Shown here piece after piece: positions 1-13,531 of a DNA stretch of 64,000 nt. This stretch comes from Plutella xylostella (taxonomy: Eukaryota; Arthropoda; Insecta; Lepidoptera; Plutellidae), in the NCBI RefSeq assembly GCF_932276165.1, contig NC_063998.1, forward strand, positions 4,910,501 to 4,974,500. The letters run 5' to 3'. Below the pieces are notes generated by a model, which was not told the origin of the DNA, made no database searches, and saw only the letters and a program-made list of their open reading frames with translations. The position numbers and the translations under genes were made by a program. Position 1 is the stretch's first letter. Each line of letters opens with the position of its first letter.

Positions 1-2640
1 CGTTCACACGCGCATTACTGCGAGTGCGTCCCGGGGACGGATAAATAAAGGCCGGCAGACACTATCGCGGAACTCAAATGAACAGCGATAAAAGCTCGCA
101 ACTAAATCGCGACTGAGCGACTGAGCAAGAACAATGACCGGTACAAATTGTGGCATTGTCCCGCACACCCGACTGAAAGGCAACGAAGAATAGACTCATT
201 TGCCTTAACAACATTAATACGCGCCTGACCCTCACACTTTTTGTTTGTTAATCTACAGAAAAGGGCGTAACTCATTTTGTCAACTCGTAATTAAATTTGA
301 GTAGACCCGTCGCAGTCGCGGTGTATGTAAACGTGACGGGGCCTTCCGCTGATTCAATTTGCTTATTATTGTTTACGCGCTGATTGCTTTCTAAATTAAT
401 AAATCTTGACACAAGACAATTAATTAGCCAGTGACATCGAATAGATAAAAGTTTTACATCGAACGCTCCGTTGTAATAGGCCATAAATTTGAAGCTTTCT
501 CGCAAAATATCTCAATACAGGGGTCGTTATTCACAGGAGCTGCGGCCCGCAGCAATAACATCGCGGACCAAAGGTGACGGGCGCGCGTTTAGAAATGCTT
601 AAAATGCAATTTTACAAGCACTTTTATTTATGGGGCCCCAAAAATGTAAAATGCTAACGTTTTATTGCCGAGCTTTATGAAAATAAGAAGAACAAACAAT
701 TCCCTGTTATCCCAAGACGGGGGACTGGGGAATGTGGGCGCCCTCCTGGCGGTGCATGAGGAAACTTGCAGGTAAGTACTAGCGGCACGTGAGGGGTGGC
801 CGAAGATAGCGCCGAAACTTCTAAAAGTGGGTTCCTAATATAAAACTACGTTGTGTTCTTTTAGTTAAAAACACAAAGTCAAAAAGTATTTCCTTCTACA
901 TATTGGTCAACTTTGCGGCTCATTTTGTTTCTTTAATTTATAAGATTATTATTAGCTATCTACATTTAAAAAACTATCAAACAATAATAAACTTAAGCTT
1001 GAAGCTACAGTTTTTCCTGCAACTGTAACACATGTAAAAAAGAATTTACCCGCAAAGGTACTTACGTATACTTAATACGGAGTCAAAAGAGTTAGTTCAT
1101 AAAAAGCAACTTTACACATTTCCATTATTCTCTTTTAAGACTGCTATTCCCTTGACAAAAACAACCCTATTCCGGCATCACACGTTTGAAAAATGTTCGA
1201 AATTTAAAATGTAAAATTTTATAATAAGACTGGCTGAGATTACACCTTGGCTTCTATTATTAGGTGGCGCTGTACGAAGTGGGACATTTTTATTGCCCCC
1301 AGCTTTAGATTAGTTTTGTTCTGTGAATTTGATGCATTTGGAATGAGGTCGATTATTCAACGCCTGCCCCGCGCAACTTGCTTGGCATTATCGCATGAAT
1401 ATGAAATGACGCAGTATGACTCTTCCTTGTTGGGAAGAATTATGAGTTGCATATTTGTTTTTATGCGTCTGAAAAAGTTTGTAAGATTTTTGTACGCTGT
1501 ATATTTTATGTTTCTGGATGGGATATATTTGAACATGAATTTTCCCAATGTTTAAAGAAGCCATGTCAATATTTATGTATAGGTACTAACTAATTTTTAA
1601 AATACCAATCTTAACATATCATTTGGGGCAATATGAGTTAAAAATATACATTTAAGTTATCAATTGACTAAACTAGCTAAACATACAAAAACAGAATTCA
1701 GTCCCCTTGTGCGAACAATTTAAACTAAGAACGCGCGTGCAGCGTGCGGATTCCACAAAACAAATCGTCAGCGAACTGACATTCTGTATCGAATGGCGGA
1801 CAAAGGACGAAAATATGAACATGTGCGAAAAATATCTCGCGTAAGCATTTGGGAGTTTCTCGTGACAGAAAATTTAATACGGGGGGAGTTCTAATATTAA
1901 ACCTCGGGGACCCATCACTTTTAATATCTGCTCGTAGTCCTATAGGGCCCTTAAATTATTTACCAAATGGAAAGGTAATGGCCAACGAAGAGTGCGAATG
2001 AAGGTATGCAAATTTTATAAAGCAAACATGTTATATAGCTTTAAAGAGGACTTTGTATGGTTAAACATCCTAATGAAGTATGTCGTTGTTTTCAAATATT
2101 TATGCATATTTCTTTGGTCCGGTAAAAGTGTTTTTGGGTGGATTTGCGATGTAAATTATAATTATTGTGGTCGTTTAGATACGCATACGCTGCGGGATGA
2201 ACATGGTTTTGCTCTTTTCAATCCTTTAAGTACTTTGGGGTTGTCGTAAGTACGTTATAAATTAAATCTTAATTTTATTTTGCTTTAAAGCGAAAAGGTT
2301 TTAGTATAATTTCCGGCTTACTTGTATAATATATCCTTAATATACGTACTCATACCATAGAATAACACGTTCAGTCTCATACCCACGAAGCTTATAAAAT
2401 AATATACTTATAGGTACCTGCAAAGTATCTTTATTTTTCTACGATAACACCGAACGTAACTATTTAGTAATCTATGATTAAACTATCATGCTTTTTGCTG
2501 CATTTCTGTATCATTTTTAACGTAACATAAAACTCACTTATATGTCCCCATGTATACCTGTATTGTACATAGGTACTATAGCACACTTAGTTAATGACTA
2601 ATTCGTAAAAGCCCATTTAAATGACATTCAACCGCGGCCA

Positions 2641-2641
2641 G

Positions 2642-2674
<33 letters not shown>
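2641..2674. repeat. GGC trinucleotide microsatellite
   Basis: About eleven uninterrupted GGC units in otherwise AT-rich DNA. The reading frames through it give poly-Gly or poly-Arg with no other coding support. Confidence 0.9.
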
Positions 2675-2859
2675 CCGCGCAGCATCGACCACATTCGAAA
2701 TTGCTTGGAAAGTCCGAAATCGAATTGTGTGAGCCGGGCGAAAATTGAATTGTATAACAATTGGACCTTTTATCTTTGGTGGAGGCTCGCAGTGATTTAT
2801 CGGTAAAAATCACGATTAATACTTGCACGTGTCCGCGTTTAGGGGTGAAGGGGTTGTGG

Positions 2860-2899
2860 GACCCCCCCCCCTGCCCCCGGGGTGAGGGAGGGGGGGTCA
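2860..2899. repeat. C-run/G-run imperfect palindrome
   Basis: A run of ten C followed by CCCCCGGGG and a run of seven G, bounded by GAC and GTC, so the two halves are complementary. It could fold as a hairpin or form a G-quadruplex on either strand. Confidence 0.7.
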
Positions 2900-5800
2900 C
2901 GGGTCATGAAGTGAGTCACGCATCGAGGCGCGCGGCTAATGACGCCGGCTCTGCGGACGAGCGGGATTGCGATTGTCTGTCTTAGAAATAATTTCATTGG
3001 ACTTTCTTGATTGCTGTTTCTTCTGTTTTCTACATGTTCGGTGTGGGTTGTAATGGTTACGGGGGGTTTAGGTTTTAACTGCCGATTTGTGAGTCCTAAT
3101 TAGATAAACCCTTTTTATTTTATAGCAACAAGTAACTAATACCTAAGTAAGTACATAGTTCTTAACTTTGATAACCTATCTACGATCTATATTATATTGG
3201 TTCAATTTTCTACTAATGCCACACTTGTACCCCTGAAATCAATCCAAATGTTAGTCCCTTTTGTATTTTTATACATCTTGTAATATTGTCATAAATCACA
3301 GATTATTCAAAGTAGAATACGCATACTTACGCAAAACATACGCACCTGCATTATTTCTCAATGTACTTACGTAGTACGTACCATGTCGTGTGGACTCGTA
3401 CAGTGGTCGTTCTGTCTTTATGTGTTATTCAAATGAAAGTTCCAACTTCCGCCTCACGTCATGCCATAAAAAGAATCTCCCATAAATATACGCAACATAA
3501 ACATAAAATACACAAATGTTTATTTAAATTTCAAAGCGAGACATAATAGAATAACCTTTAGTATACGAGCTTCAGTAAAATTAAATTAGTTTGTTCACAT
3601 TTTGAGATTGAAAAAACTACAAAGTTGTATTTTATGAGAATCTACCCACTTAGTATGCAGAAGGATTCAAGTCTTACGTTTGAAGTTACTATTAAGTAGC
3701 TTGGCCGGGTGCTGTAGTAAAGTTACGTTTATTCCCTCGAAATAAGGATCAAGTCACATATCTTTATTCTCCTGAGTGCAAGTGACCGCGACTGCTGAGC
3801 ACATTGGGCACTACTCTACTGTGAATGTGCAGTGTGCAGGAGGCGGGCGCTGGTCGCTGGTCAGCCATTACGAATCGATGCAGGTAAGGAAGCTAGCTAA
3901 CTAAGTAACCATTGACAATAAAGTGAGCAGACTGATAAATAAGGACAAAGTTATATGATTTTAATATTGTGAAACTTATATTCAGATCGGGTACTACAGT
4001 AGATAGTTTACAGCGAGATAGTTTACAGTAGCTAAGCTACACGAAAACTGCATACATTTTTTGGTTTGTCTTACAAAGGTTTGCCGTTTTGAATATAAAA
4101 TAAATTCATTACAAATCGTTTACGTACGTAATTCTTAATTATGCAGGTGTATAAAACCCGTATGTTCTACAAAAACTTAGTCCCCCTCAAACATCAGCTC
4201 TCAACCATTCCCTACGACCGAGCACTGAGTTCAATTTCTTCCTTGAAAATAAATCAAAAGGATATAAAAATCAGAGTATTATTGGCTCGTAGATTGCTAA
4301 CCTGCTAATAATGTCTGCAGTGCAGATCGGCAGGTCACGGGCCATAGCCTCCCCCACCGGCACGCCGCGCTTTAAATCTGTACTCAGATTTGGTACCTAT
4401 GTACTTACATATTATTTCTGTTCACATTTACCTAGGTTTATCGGTATTATAGGTGATCTGCACAGAAACCTGACCCTTCTTGTAGTACCTACTTACTGAA
4501 AGTCTAGTAAACACTAACTTTAATTTTATAAGTAAGAGACCCACAAGTTTACTTGTATAGTAAAATTAAAACAATGAAAGCAATTTAATCAATAACAATA
4601 CGTGGTATCAAGTTTTGACTATTGACTATCGACTGTAGACTGTAGTATTATTTATTTATTTATTAATTTTTTTTTATTATAAATTACACAAAGTTACATT
4701 TTATATAAAAAGACAGTTACAGTGTGACAAAAACCAGTTTAGGTTTGACCGCACACCGACATTCGCACGGCTTCACTCATTATATTACATTGTACATTGG
4801 TCTTAAAATACTTAAAGATAAGGCTTACATTCTAACACATTATAAATAACATCGAGTCCGTGAGTAGGTAAGTACTTACCTAATATAACATCTAGTCCTC
4901 TTTCAGCCCGGCGGAACCTTGGGCGACAATAGTAAAAAAGTCAATATAAACTAAATACAAAGTCCGACTTCCATTTTCATAAAATGTGTGCCGTGTCCCT
5001 TATACCATTGTTGTGTCGTAAACAAGACGTCGAGAACGCTGCCGTATTAAAATATAAACTTTCGTGTGTTTTAAAAGCACTATTCTCTTTTGCTAGTTTT
5101 AAGCTGGATGCTGCCTGCGGCATTAAAAACCATTTGCAAACATAAGCTAATTCCTTTTTACGAAGAAAAATCCGTAGTGAGTGTTGCGTTTAAATAAACG
5201 CTGTGCTGTGTTCACTGCATCATGTGCTGGCGGCGAGTCATGAGTGCCCGCCACGCAATGGATCATTGTCATTTTTGTGCTTATATGTTGTTTTTTACTC
5301 CTCCAGTAGTTCAGGGTCCTTCACAGGAGTCCATCAAGATTCCAGCGGTTAAAAATAAATTTAAAAAATTGCTTTCATTGTTTTATTTTTAATACTTATA
5401 AAGAAAACTCTGTTCTCATGTTGCATATAAATATGTTATAAATACAAGTTAATGTTTTACGAATATAACTTAAGCGAATTCTGTAGTGAAATTATCATGT
5501 GTGAGTAATGTATGCTTCTCGATAACAAATCTATTCAATTAACACGTTAGCCGCCGGCGCTGGGCAGGCGTTGGACCGAACACTCACGCACTCGCTTACA
5601 CATGAGCTCCTCAGGTTAAATCTACTATGTGTATGTTAAAGTATGGTTTTTTATGCTACACATTCTCCTTGCTAATTTTTTTTTTTTAAATACGGAAATA
5701 ATAATAATTACCTATAGGAAAAAATATCAGTACTTAATACATTGGACATAAAAACAATATTCTTTAAAATTTCCACGTAAAATGAAGTAGATGTACATTC

Positions 5801-8800
5801 TGCAGTTATTTCAGACTTTTAATGGTATATATATAGACTTACCTAAATTAGTCTCTATAAATAACTTTACCGGAGTCAAAATAAGTGAACTTATTTCTCG
5901 TATCCTTATCATAAAACTTTGTATTTTTGTTAAGTATTACAAAGACATTTGAAAGAGTCCCGTACAAGTAGCGAGACTTGTGCGGCATGCGGCAGAAAAC
6001 AATGCAGTTGAGTCCAGGAGGGACTCTAGATCGAACAAAAACGAACAAACGAGAGCTGTTACGCAACGAGACAGGGTCGTGATTAGCGCAACAGCACTAA
6101 ATCTTTTTTCGTAAGTTAGAATAACCCCTGAGCGGTAATACAGCGTGAGCCACCTCTTTGTGAGGCTTTGTACATTAACTTGCTCTATACACCTGCATCT
6201 AAAGACAACATATTCTTTGTTTTAATTATTTGTATCAGCTCGCTCTTTGTACAGCTGAGCTGAGGCCCGTGCAGGAGCTTAGGGCTAGATTTAGGTCAAC
6301 CTACAATGTGTAGAGACGTTTTTTATACGACCGAGTTGAGAAAATGTTGTGTTACTCGCTGCCCAGTGGTCTGCAAACTGTTAGGATTACAAAGAAAGTA
6401 CGTGCAAACTCGTGTAGATATTTAATTAAACTAAGGTGGTATTAAGATGTTGTTTTGCTTTATGTCGGCAAAACGTGAAGATAAATAGAGTATTTTCGTA
6501 CTGTATAGGTACTTATGCCGAAAATGATATATTCTGATAGAACAAGGTATAATTGGCATATTGTATCTAAGAGCGATCTCTAACAGGCAATGATCCCGCG
6601 CGATACCTACTCAAGCAATAGGCTGCAAGTTCCATTAACAAATTTCTGTTTACCGCGATTTGAAAGGCAAACAGCATCATGACACTCAGTAAGATTGAAA
6701 GACCAACATCCAGAAGGCATTTGTGGCGGCGCCATTTTAATCAACGTCAGCAAATGACGCTCGTTATCAAGGGACCCTCAGTGCGCTCCGTTCACAATAA
6801 CACTACCCTAATATTGCGCTGATGATACGTGACACGGAATTATGATCTGTATTACCTTCACCTACAAACCAAGCTCCAGCGATGATGCTGCTAACGGGGG
6901 ACAATTATAACGAATGGACCGTACAAATAGTCCAGTGAAGGGTCTGCATGTGGTCCCCTGTCTGACAGACTCGTCATCGCAATGTTTGTTGTGAAGATAA
7001 GCATGACCAATCTTGGTGCGGCCTCTTTCCGGATGTCCCTCAGAGATGAGTGGAGAAGCCTTTGACTTGACTGTGTAACGACGTCTACCATAATACGATT
7101 CAGTGAAGAAGTATAGCTGCACCATTGTAGATAGTTTTAGTCAAAATGTGAGAATGGAGAGATTATCTTATATTTGTATGGCTGACCTATATAGAGTACA
7201 TAAAAGCAGATAATACAATGCTTTACTAAGAAAACGTTTTCAGTTATTTATAGTAATGATTATAGTCAACTTACTAACTTCTCGGCACCAGCAACTGACC
7301 GCATTTATAATACTAAGGTAGGTACTACACTTTACTACAATTTTATTCAAAAATGGACGTCATAGAACTTTGCCATTTCAATATTGAGCCCATAAAATGT
7401 GTTCGAAACCACTAGCTATCTTTTATGTTCCCCTTGCAAATATCAGATACACTTTCTAACAAATGGTCGCACTTCAAAAGTCTGTGAAACTCTAGCAATA
7501 TGTCAGTAGGTGGCTCTATCCCTCTGAACAAGGAGTCCCCTTGCTAGAGCCATCGGAAGTGAGTGGTACCTTGACCTAGGTCAGCCCTCTCCGCCATTAC
7601 TCATTGAAAATTATACGGCTCTAAGTGGTGTTTCGCGTAATGTCCATTGGAGCGAATCTTACCATGTTTGTGTGTATGCCTTGAGAATAGCCCTAGCGTT
7701 TGTACCGCCTACGTGTATCGGGTTCCCTGACGATTTATTGCGAATAAATTCGATTTCAAGTGGGGTGATTCTATTTTATACTTAAAGTATATTTTTACGC
7801 AAATATACTTCTTAACATATTTTTGGTGCAAACTTTGAAGTTTGATCCTCACATCTGCTTAAAGTGCTGTATTAAATGGCTTCTCTTCCCACCCTTGGAA
7901 ATTAAAAAACAATACACTTAAGCTACTGGTGTCCTTGCCAGCAAGTAAAAAGTACTAAACAAAATAAATAACATCATGTGAAATCATAACTATTTCGCCA
8001 CGTGCCAACTCCTTATCGAACTAGACAACTGCATTAAAACCCTCTTCAAAATCGTTTTATTAAGTTCTCATTTATTGGAACGCCCTCAGAGCATTCTGAC
8101 AGCATCGTTTATCATCATTCATTACCCTCGTCTCACAGTCTCGTTATACGCATCACTCGCTACACTACTCTTGACTATTTGTCGGATTTTGTCTCCATTA
8201 ATTTGTCACTTGCTAATGCTCTCTGGGAAGATATTCTGATTAATTTTACGAGAATATTAAATTACAAACGTAGCTGACATTAGTAGTGAGACGCCAAACC
8301 TTACAATACGATAAACTTTGTTTGCACAAAAAAAAATAATTAAATAAATAAACACAATATAAACACATCATATGATAACATAATATTAATGTACCAATCA
8401 AAGCGGTCTTATGGCTAAAAGCGATCTCTTCCAGACAACCAATAATTTAGTGGATTAAAATTATTAAAGTGTATATAAGTACATTAGGTCAATTAATTAA
8501 GTTTAAAAAAACATTAAGTTGTGCCGCAACCGCAACGGCAGCGTGGCATACCGAACCATTATTTGTATATTGATAGTGTCTTCATCTTAGTAACCTATGG
8601 CCGCCTGATGGGCTTGCACAAGAGTTTTCTGAAACACAACAGTTTTTTTAGAATGTACCTTATAAATATTTTTAAATTTTTTTTTTAATTTAGTGTCGGC
8701 ATTTTGTAAGTGGAGAAATTCATCACTCGCGTGTGTAAAATACATTGGAGTCACTTACACGCACACTGCATCCCGACAAAATGTGCTTAGTCCTTAAAAT

Positions 8801-9774
8801 GACACGTCGCGATCTCGTAGCAACAGTGTTCCACGTTTACCCGGAGTCGTGTCGTGGCGGACGCGTGAGCGCTGCTCCCGAGGGCAGATTAACAAAGGGT
8901 TATGGGATTACTCATGTCGGCGCTACCTAACTCGGTAAACTTGACTTTTTGTTCGGAAATCACCCTTGACAGACTACTTAAGTATGTTATGATTTTGTAG
9001 GCTTCTCTATGTTGAATTTGAGTAGTTTTGGAGATGGAGGTGTAACTTTTTAGGGATAGGTTATGCCAATTCAGTGTCACTTTGATCATAAATATTTTGA
9101 GAGAGACTTATTTTCTAAAATAAGCAATCACACATACTAATTCATTCATGCCTTTATACTCCCTTTAAGGGCCCATACAGGGTGACGTGCCGCGCCAATT
9201 TTGGGTTTTCAATGCTCTTCACACAGCACACGCAGTGACACGCACACATGTAAGTTTGCACAGTGGGTCGATAAACTTTTACTCGCCAACTTTATTGACA
9301 ATTATTTTCAAGTAGTGATTTGAGGGTAAGTTTAATTTTTAATTACACTGGTAAGCACCAGGAAAGAGTAGAAATTAATAGGGGTGCCACTTTTCTCCAT
9401 ACTCGGAACCCGATTAGATTTCTAAACAAATGTGGTATTTACTTGTAGAAAGGTAATTCTACAGGTATTAAAGTGTAGATAATAAGTTATACTAAGGGTA
9501 TACTAAGCCGAAAGGGGATGACTCAAGGGGTCATTCTGAACAACTTTAGTTCTACGAGTTTTGCAAAAACGCGAAAAAAAAAATTCGTTTTCCATGGTAA
9601 AAAGTCACGTGTCAACAAAGTTTCTATGATAAAGGTTTTTTTTGGTTAATTTTTAAAACTCGTAGAACAAAAGTTCAGAATCAGTCTCACTTGTTTTAAC
9701 CCGACTGCCGAAGGAGGAGAGTAATGTTTTTATGTATGTATGTTTGTAAGTATATTTTTTGGTGGCAGGATAAT

Positions 9775-9995
9775 ATTTTTTCATATTTTTAGAGTTTCGT
9801 ACCTCAAAAGGAAAAAAAGCAACCGTTATAAGATCTCTTTGTTGTCCGTCTGTCTGACTGACTGTCTGTCACTGCCCTTTTTCTCAGAAACGGGTAAAGA
9901 TATCAAGCTGATATTTCGCATAGATATGAGGAGTACCCAAAAAAAATTGGGGTACTCCCTCTCCCATACAAGTAAATTGGGGCTGATATTTTTTC
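9775..9995 (+). repeat. Dispersed repeat inside the TTAA element
   Basis: This segment starts near TTTCGTACCTCAAAAGG, passes through a run of short GTCTGTCTGACTG-type repeats and ends in a GTACTCC inverted pair. It recurs on the opposite strand at about 25165-25380 and, shortened, at 63660-63780. The last copy lies outside either TTAA element, so the segment is a repeat family in its own right or was spread by other copies of the element. Confidence 0.75.
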
Positions 9996-10298
9996 CGGTT
10001 ATTTTGATGGTGTAGGTAGGGTATCGTTGAATAGGTCTTTTAATATAATAGGTATAAAAAAAGGTTAAAATATAATTATTTGGCTTTTACCCTTAAATTT
10101 GGGGACCACACCATAGACAAATCCTAATTTAAAAAATGATTTCAATAGATGGCGTGATTTTATGTTGGGTAACTCAGAATAAGAAGTGATGATATCTCAG
10201 AATAATAATGGTTAATGGTGCTATTCCGCTGAGCATCGAAACCGGTGGGACGCTAATGAAAAGTGGCCATGGAAATGCACCAGGGTAGACCCTGCTCC

Positions 10299-13031
10299 GG
10301 AGGATACGGAAATTCTCCAGTCCGGAAACTTGCTGTACCACCGGGAGGGCGACCAACTGTCCCAAGGGGGTGTCGGGTTCATCGTCAACAAGTCCCTCGT
10401 CAACAACATCGTTGAAATCGGAAGTGTGTCGACACGGGTTGCGTACCTCATCCTGAGAATATCTAAACGATACTCAATGAAGGTCATACAGGTTTACGCA
10501 CCCACATCTAAGCACACCGATGATGAGGTCGAACTTGCGTATGAAGACGTATCGTCTGCCCTGCGTAAGTTCACTACTCATTTCACGGTGGTGATGGGAG
10601 ACTTTAACGCGAAACTCGGAAAACAAGAAGGCGGCGAGACGAAAGTGGGGTCACATGGATTTGGAGTCAGGAACCATCGTGGGCAAATGCTGGCTGACTT
10701 CTTGGAGAAGGAGGGCCTCTATATGATGAACTCCTTCTACAAGAAGAAGCCACAAAGGAAGTGGACGTGGATTAGCCCCGATGGGAAGACTAAAAACGAG
10801 ATCGACTTCATATTGACGGATAAGAAGCACATATTCAATGATGTCTCAGTGATCAGTAGGGTTAAGACTGGCAGCGATCACCGACTCGTAAGAGGCACTT
10901 TGAATATAAACTGCAAAATAGAACGCTCCCGTCTAATGAAGTCCACGCTCCGTCCTACTCCTGCTCAAATCCAGGATCCCGAAAGCTTTCAGTCTGAGCT
11001 TTGCGACCGCCTGATTTGTTTAGAGAATTGCGTTACAGTTGACGATTTAAACAATAGGTTTGTGGAAACTGTCCGAGAGGTAGGATCGAAATATTTTTCG
11101 TCCCGAACCAACCGAGGACCTCAAAAACTCTCAGATGGGACTCTGAGTCTCATAAGAGAACGGAGAGAAATGAGGTTGCAGTCTTCAGTTGATATGGTCG
11201 AATACAGACGTCTAAACAGACAGATCGCCAAAGCAAGACGTTGCGATATGAGACGCTACAATTGCAAGCGCATTCAAGACGCAATAGAGCAAAACAAGGG
11301 CTCCAAAGTCTTTGCTAGAGATCGATCTGTTCGGCAGACTCTGTTGACCCAACTGAAGACCGACACTGGCAACACCGTTTCATCAGTGCCCGAAATTCTG
11401 GGAGAAATTGAGAGATTCTACGGACAGTTATACACCACAACACAAAACCCTATTACCAGCGGTGCTCACGACAGCCGAGCGCCACTCACCCGACACTATA
11501 CCGAAGATATTCCGGACGTCAGTCTAGACGAGATTAGTATAGCTCTCAAACAGCTAAAAAACAACAAAGCTCCGGGAGATGATGGAATAACGACAGAACT
11601 TCTGAAAGCCGGCGGTAGACCGATTTTAATAGCACTTCGGAGGCTGTTTAATTCCGTCATACTCGAAGGCACAAGCCCGGAGGCATGGAGCAGAAGTGTA
11701 GTGACTTTGTTCTTCAAGAAAGGCAACAAAGCCCTATTGAAGAATTATAGACCCATTGCACTTCTGAGCCATGTGTACAAGCTGTTTTCGAGAGTTATTA
11801 CGAATCGTCTCGAGCAAAGACTCGACGACTTCCAGCCACCCGAACAAGCCGGGTTCCGAAAAGGCTATAGTACCATAGATCACATACACACGCTTCGGCA
11901 GGTTATACAGAAGACCGAGGAGTATAATCTACCTTTATGTCTAGCGTTTGTGGACTATGAGAAAGCCTTTGATTCTATTGAGCTCTGGGCGATGCTTCAA
12001 TCCCTTCAGCGGTGCCATATAGACTATCGCTATATCGAGGTGTTGAGATGTATGTACAATGCTGCCACAATGTCAGTTCGATTACACGAACATAGCACAA
12101 AACCGATCCAGTTGCAAAGGGGCGTGAGACAGGGAGATGTTATTTCTCCGAAACTGTTCACCTGTGCACTGGAAGATGTTTTTAAGCTTGTAGAGTGGAA
12201 AAGACTGGGCATTAACGTCAATGGCGAATATATCTCTCATCTACGATTTGCTGATGACATAGTTATTATGGCGGAAACGCTGGAGGAGTTGGGCGAAATG
12301 CTCACAGACCTCAATGATGCCTCTAAACAAGTTGGGCTGAAAATGAACATGGACAAGACAAAGGTCATGTCGAACGAACATGTTTCATCATCGCCCGTAA
12401 CTGTAGGAGGTGTCACCATCGAAGTTGTTGATCAGTATCCCTACCTAGGACAAGTGATCCGATTAGGTAAATCCAACTTCGATAAAGAGGTAGCTCGTAG
12501 AATCCAACTCGGATGGGCAGCGTTCGGGAAATTACGACACATCTTCACTGAAAACATACCTCAGTGTCTGAAAACAAAAGTTTTCAATCAGTGCGTGTTG
12601 CCAGTGATGACTTACGGAGCCGAGACGTGGTGCTTCACCAAAGGGCTTATCCACAAGCTCAGAGTTGCTCAGCGTGCTATGGAAAGGGCTATGTTAGGCG
12701 TGTCCCTGCGAGATAGGATTCGTAATGAAGAAATCCGCAGGAGAACTAAAGTTACCGACATAGCCAAAAGGATTAGCACGCTGAAATGGCAATGGGCTGG
12801 CCACGTAGCCCGCAGAGCCGACGACCGCTGGAGTAGAAAGGTTCTGGAGTGGAGACCCCGTGTCGGCAAACGGCGTGTCGGTCGCCCCCCAACCCGTTGG
12901 TCTGATGATCTGCGGAAGGTAGCGGGAAGCCGCTGGATGCAGATGGCGGGTGACCGTTTGGGGTGGCGATCGTTAGGAGAGGCCTATGTCCAACAGTGGA
13001 CTACGGAAGGCTGAGAGAGAGAGAGAGAGAG
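10299..13031 (+). mobile_element. 5'-truncated RTE-type LINE with target duplication
   Basis: This is a non-LTR retrotransposon flanked by a 12 bp duplication, AGACCCTGCTCC, at 10287-10298 and 13032-13043. It ends in a (GA)n tract rather than poly(A). The 5' end is missing, so the first part of the endonuclease is absent, as expected from target-primed reverse transcription that stopped early. The coding part is still fully open, which indicates a recent insertion. Relics of the same LINE type lie at 27890-28040, 28397-28790, 37431-39020, 41431-42390 and 62660-63040. Confidence 0.88.
10300..13014 (+). CDS. LINE endonuclease-reverse transcriptase (5'-incomplete)
   Basis: The frame runs about 904 codons from the truncated 5' end to TGA with no internal stop; there is no genuine start codon because the element's 5' end is gone. 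In order it shows the C-terminal part of an apurinic-type endonuclease (VYAPTSKH, VVMGDFNAKLG, TGSDHRLVRGTLNI), then a reverse transcriptase with the palm motif FADDIVIM in place of YADD, the fingers motif NNKAPGDDGI, and GFRKGYSTIDHIHTLRQ. A C-terminal region follows (VLPVMTYGAETW, RAMERAMLGVSLRDRIRN). This is the common RTE-like family of insects. The product copies the element's RNA into DNA at a nicked target. This copy is probably immobile because the endonuclease is incomplete. Confidence 0.9.
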   Translation, partial: EDTEILQSGNLLYHREGDQLSQGGVGFIVNKSLVNNIVEIGSVSTRVAYLILRISKRYSMKVIQVYAPTSKHTDDEVELAYEDVSSALRKFTTHFTVVMGDFNAKLGKQEGGETKVGSHGFGVRNHRGQMLADFLEKEGLYMMNSFYKKKPQRKWTWISPDGKTKNEIDFILTDKKHIFNDVSVISRVKTGSDHRLVRGTLNINCKIERSRLMKSTLRPTPAQIQDPESFQSELCDRLICLENCVTVDDLNNRFVETVREVGSKYFSSRTNRGPQKLSDGTLSLIRERREMRLQSSVDMVEYRRLNRQIAKARRCDMRRYNCKRIQDAIEQNKGSKVFARDRSVRQTLLTQLKTDTGNTVSSVPEILGEIERFYGQLYTTTQNPITSGAHDSRAPLTRHYTEDIPDVSLDEISIALKQLKNNKAPGDDGITTELLKAGGRPILIALRRLFNSVILEGTSPEAWSRSVVTLFFKKGNKALLKNYRPIALLSHVYKLFSRVITNRLEQRLDDFQPPEQAGFRKGYSTIDHIHTLRQVIQKTEEYNLPLCLAFVDYEKAFDSIELWAMLQSLQRCHIDYRYIEVLRCMYNAATMSVRLHEHSTKPIQLQRGVRQGDVISPKLFTCALEDVFKLVEWKRLGINVNGEYISHLRFADDIVIMAETLEELGEMLTDLNDASKQVGLKMNMDKTKVMSNEHVSSSPVTVGGVTIEVVDQYPYLGQVIRLGKSNFDKEVARRIQLGWAAFGKLRHIFTENIPQCLKTKVFNQCVLPVMTYGAETWCFTKGLIHKLRVAQRAMERAMLGVSLRDRIRNEEIRRRTKVTDIAKRISTLKWQWAGHVARRADDRWSRKVLEWRPRVGKRRVGRPPTRWSDDLRKVAGSRWMQMAGDRLGWRSLGEAYVQQWTTEG

Positions 13032-13531
13032 AGACCCTGCTCCTAGAACAAGGCATGAGTTTGTGATTTGTGTGCGTGAAAAGCGAGGATGGAAACTTTG
13101 AATATTTTCTTGATTTTTTTATTATTGATGCAATAACATATAATTAGTATTATTCTGAGTTACCCACCGAAGTCACTCCGTGGCAGGTTGACTAGATAGG
13201 TACTTTTGCAAATCACGGCATATATCGTTGTTTTTATTAGTGGCTACTGTCTATAGAAGATATTCCGTCATTGACAATTTTACGTTACGAATGAATTTAG
13301 TAAACCCAGTAAACCTAACTAATCCAGAGGAAACCTAAAATATCTTTCTCTCTCTCTTTGAAAAACATACTTAATAGCCCAAACTCGATTCTATTCTATT
13401 CTCTGTGGGGGTGTAAGTACCTGCACCTGGCTCTCTCGAGTGGAACCTTTGTGCATATCCCCAACTTCTAAACTGCCTTCCTAAGCTTGAACCATTTCCC
13501 ACCACGCTGGTCCACTGCGGATTGGTGGGTT

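Larger units (their letters stand above)
1..9164. other. Gene-free intergenic region
   Basis: No open frame here shows a recognisable domain, and none of the small frames (up to about 100 codons) has coding character or splice-linked partners. The sequence is AT-rich, with scattered A/T runs, a GGC microsatellite near 2641 and a C-run/G-run palindrome near 2860. An 18 bp perfect palindrome lies at 4865-4882. A T-rich stretch at 4650-4700 followed by an ordered non-coding tract resembles the 3' end of a retroelement on the minus strand, but I cannot assign it. Distal regulatory sequence may be present but cannot be shown from one genome. Confidence 0.6.
10167..13165. mobile_element. Small TIR element split by a LINE insertion
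   Basis: GGGTAACTCAGAATAA at 10167-10182 is repeated in exact inverse orientation at 13150-13165. Without the LINE (10299-13031) and its duplicated target, the element would be about 260 bp, with no coding capacity: a MITE-like unit. It lies inside TTAA element copy L. Copy R lacks it at the corresponding place, so it arrived after the two TTAA copies separated. The target duplication of the MITE itself is unclear because the flanking sequence is partly palindromic. Confidence 0.65.

Noticed and set aside
1..120. Possible promoter (GGATAAATAAAGGCCGGCAGACAC)
   Set aside because: A TATA-like string and a possible initiator are present, but no gene follows within reach and no other evidence supports it.
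1247..1555. Open frame of 102 codons
   Set aside because: No domain, no splice context, and the opposite strand is also open; typical of AT-rich intergenic DNA.
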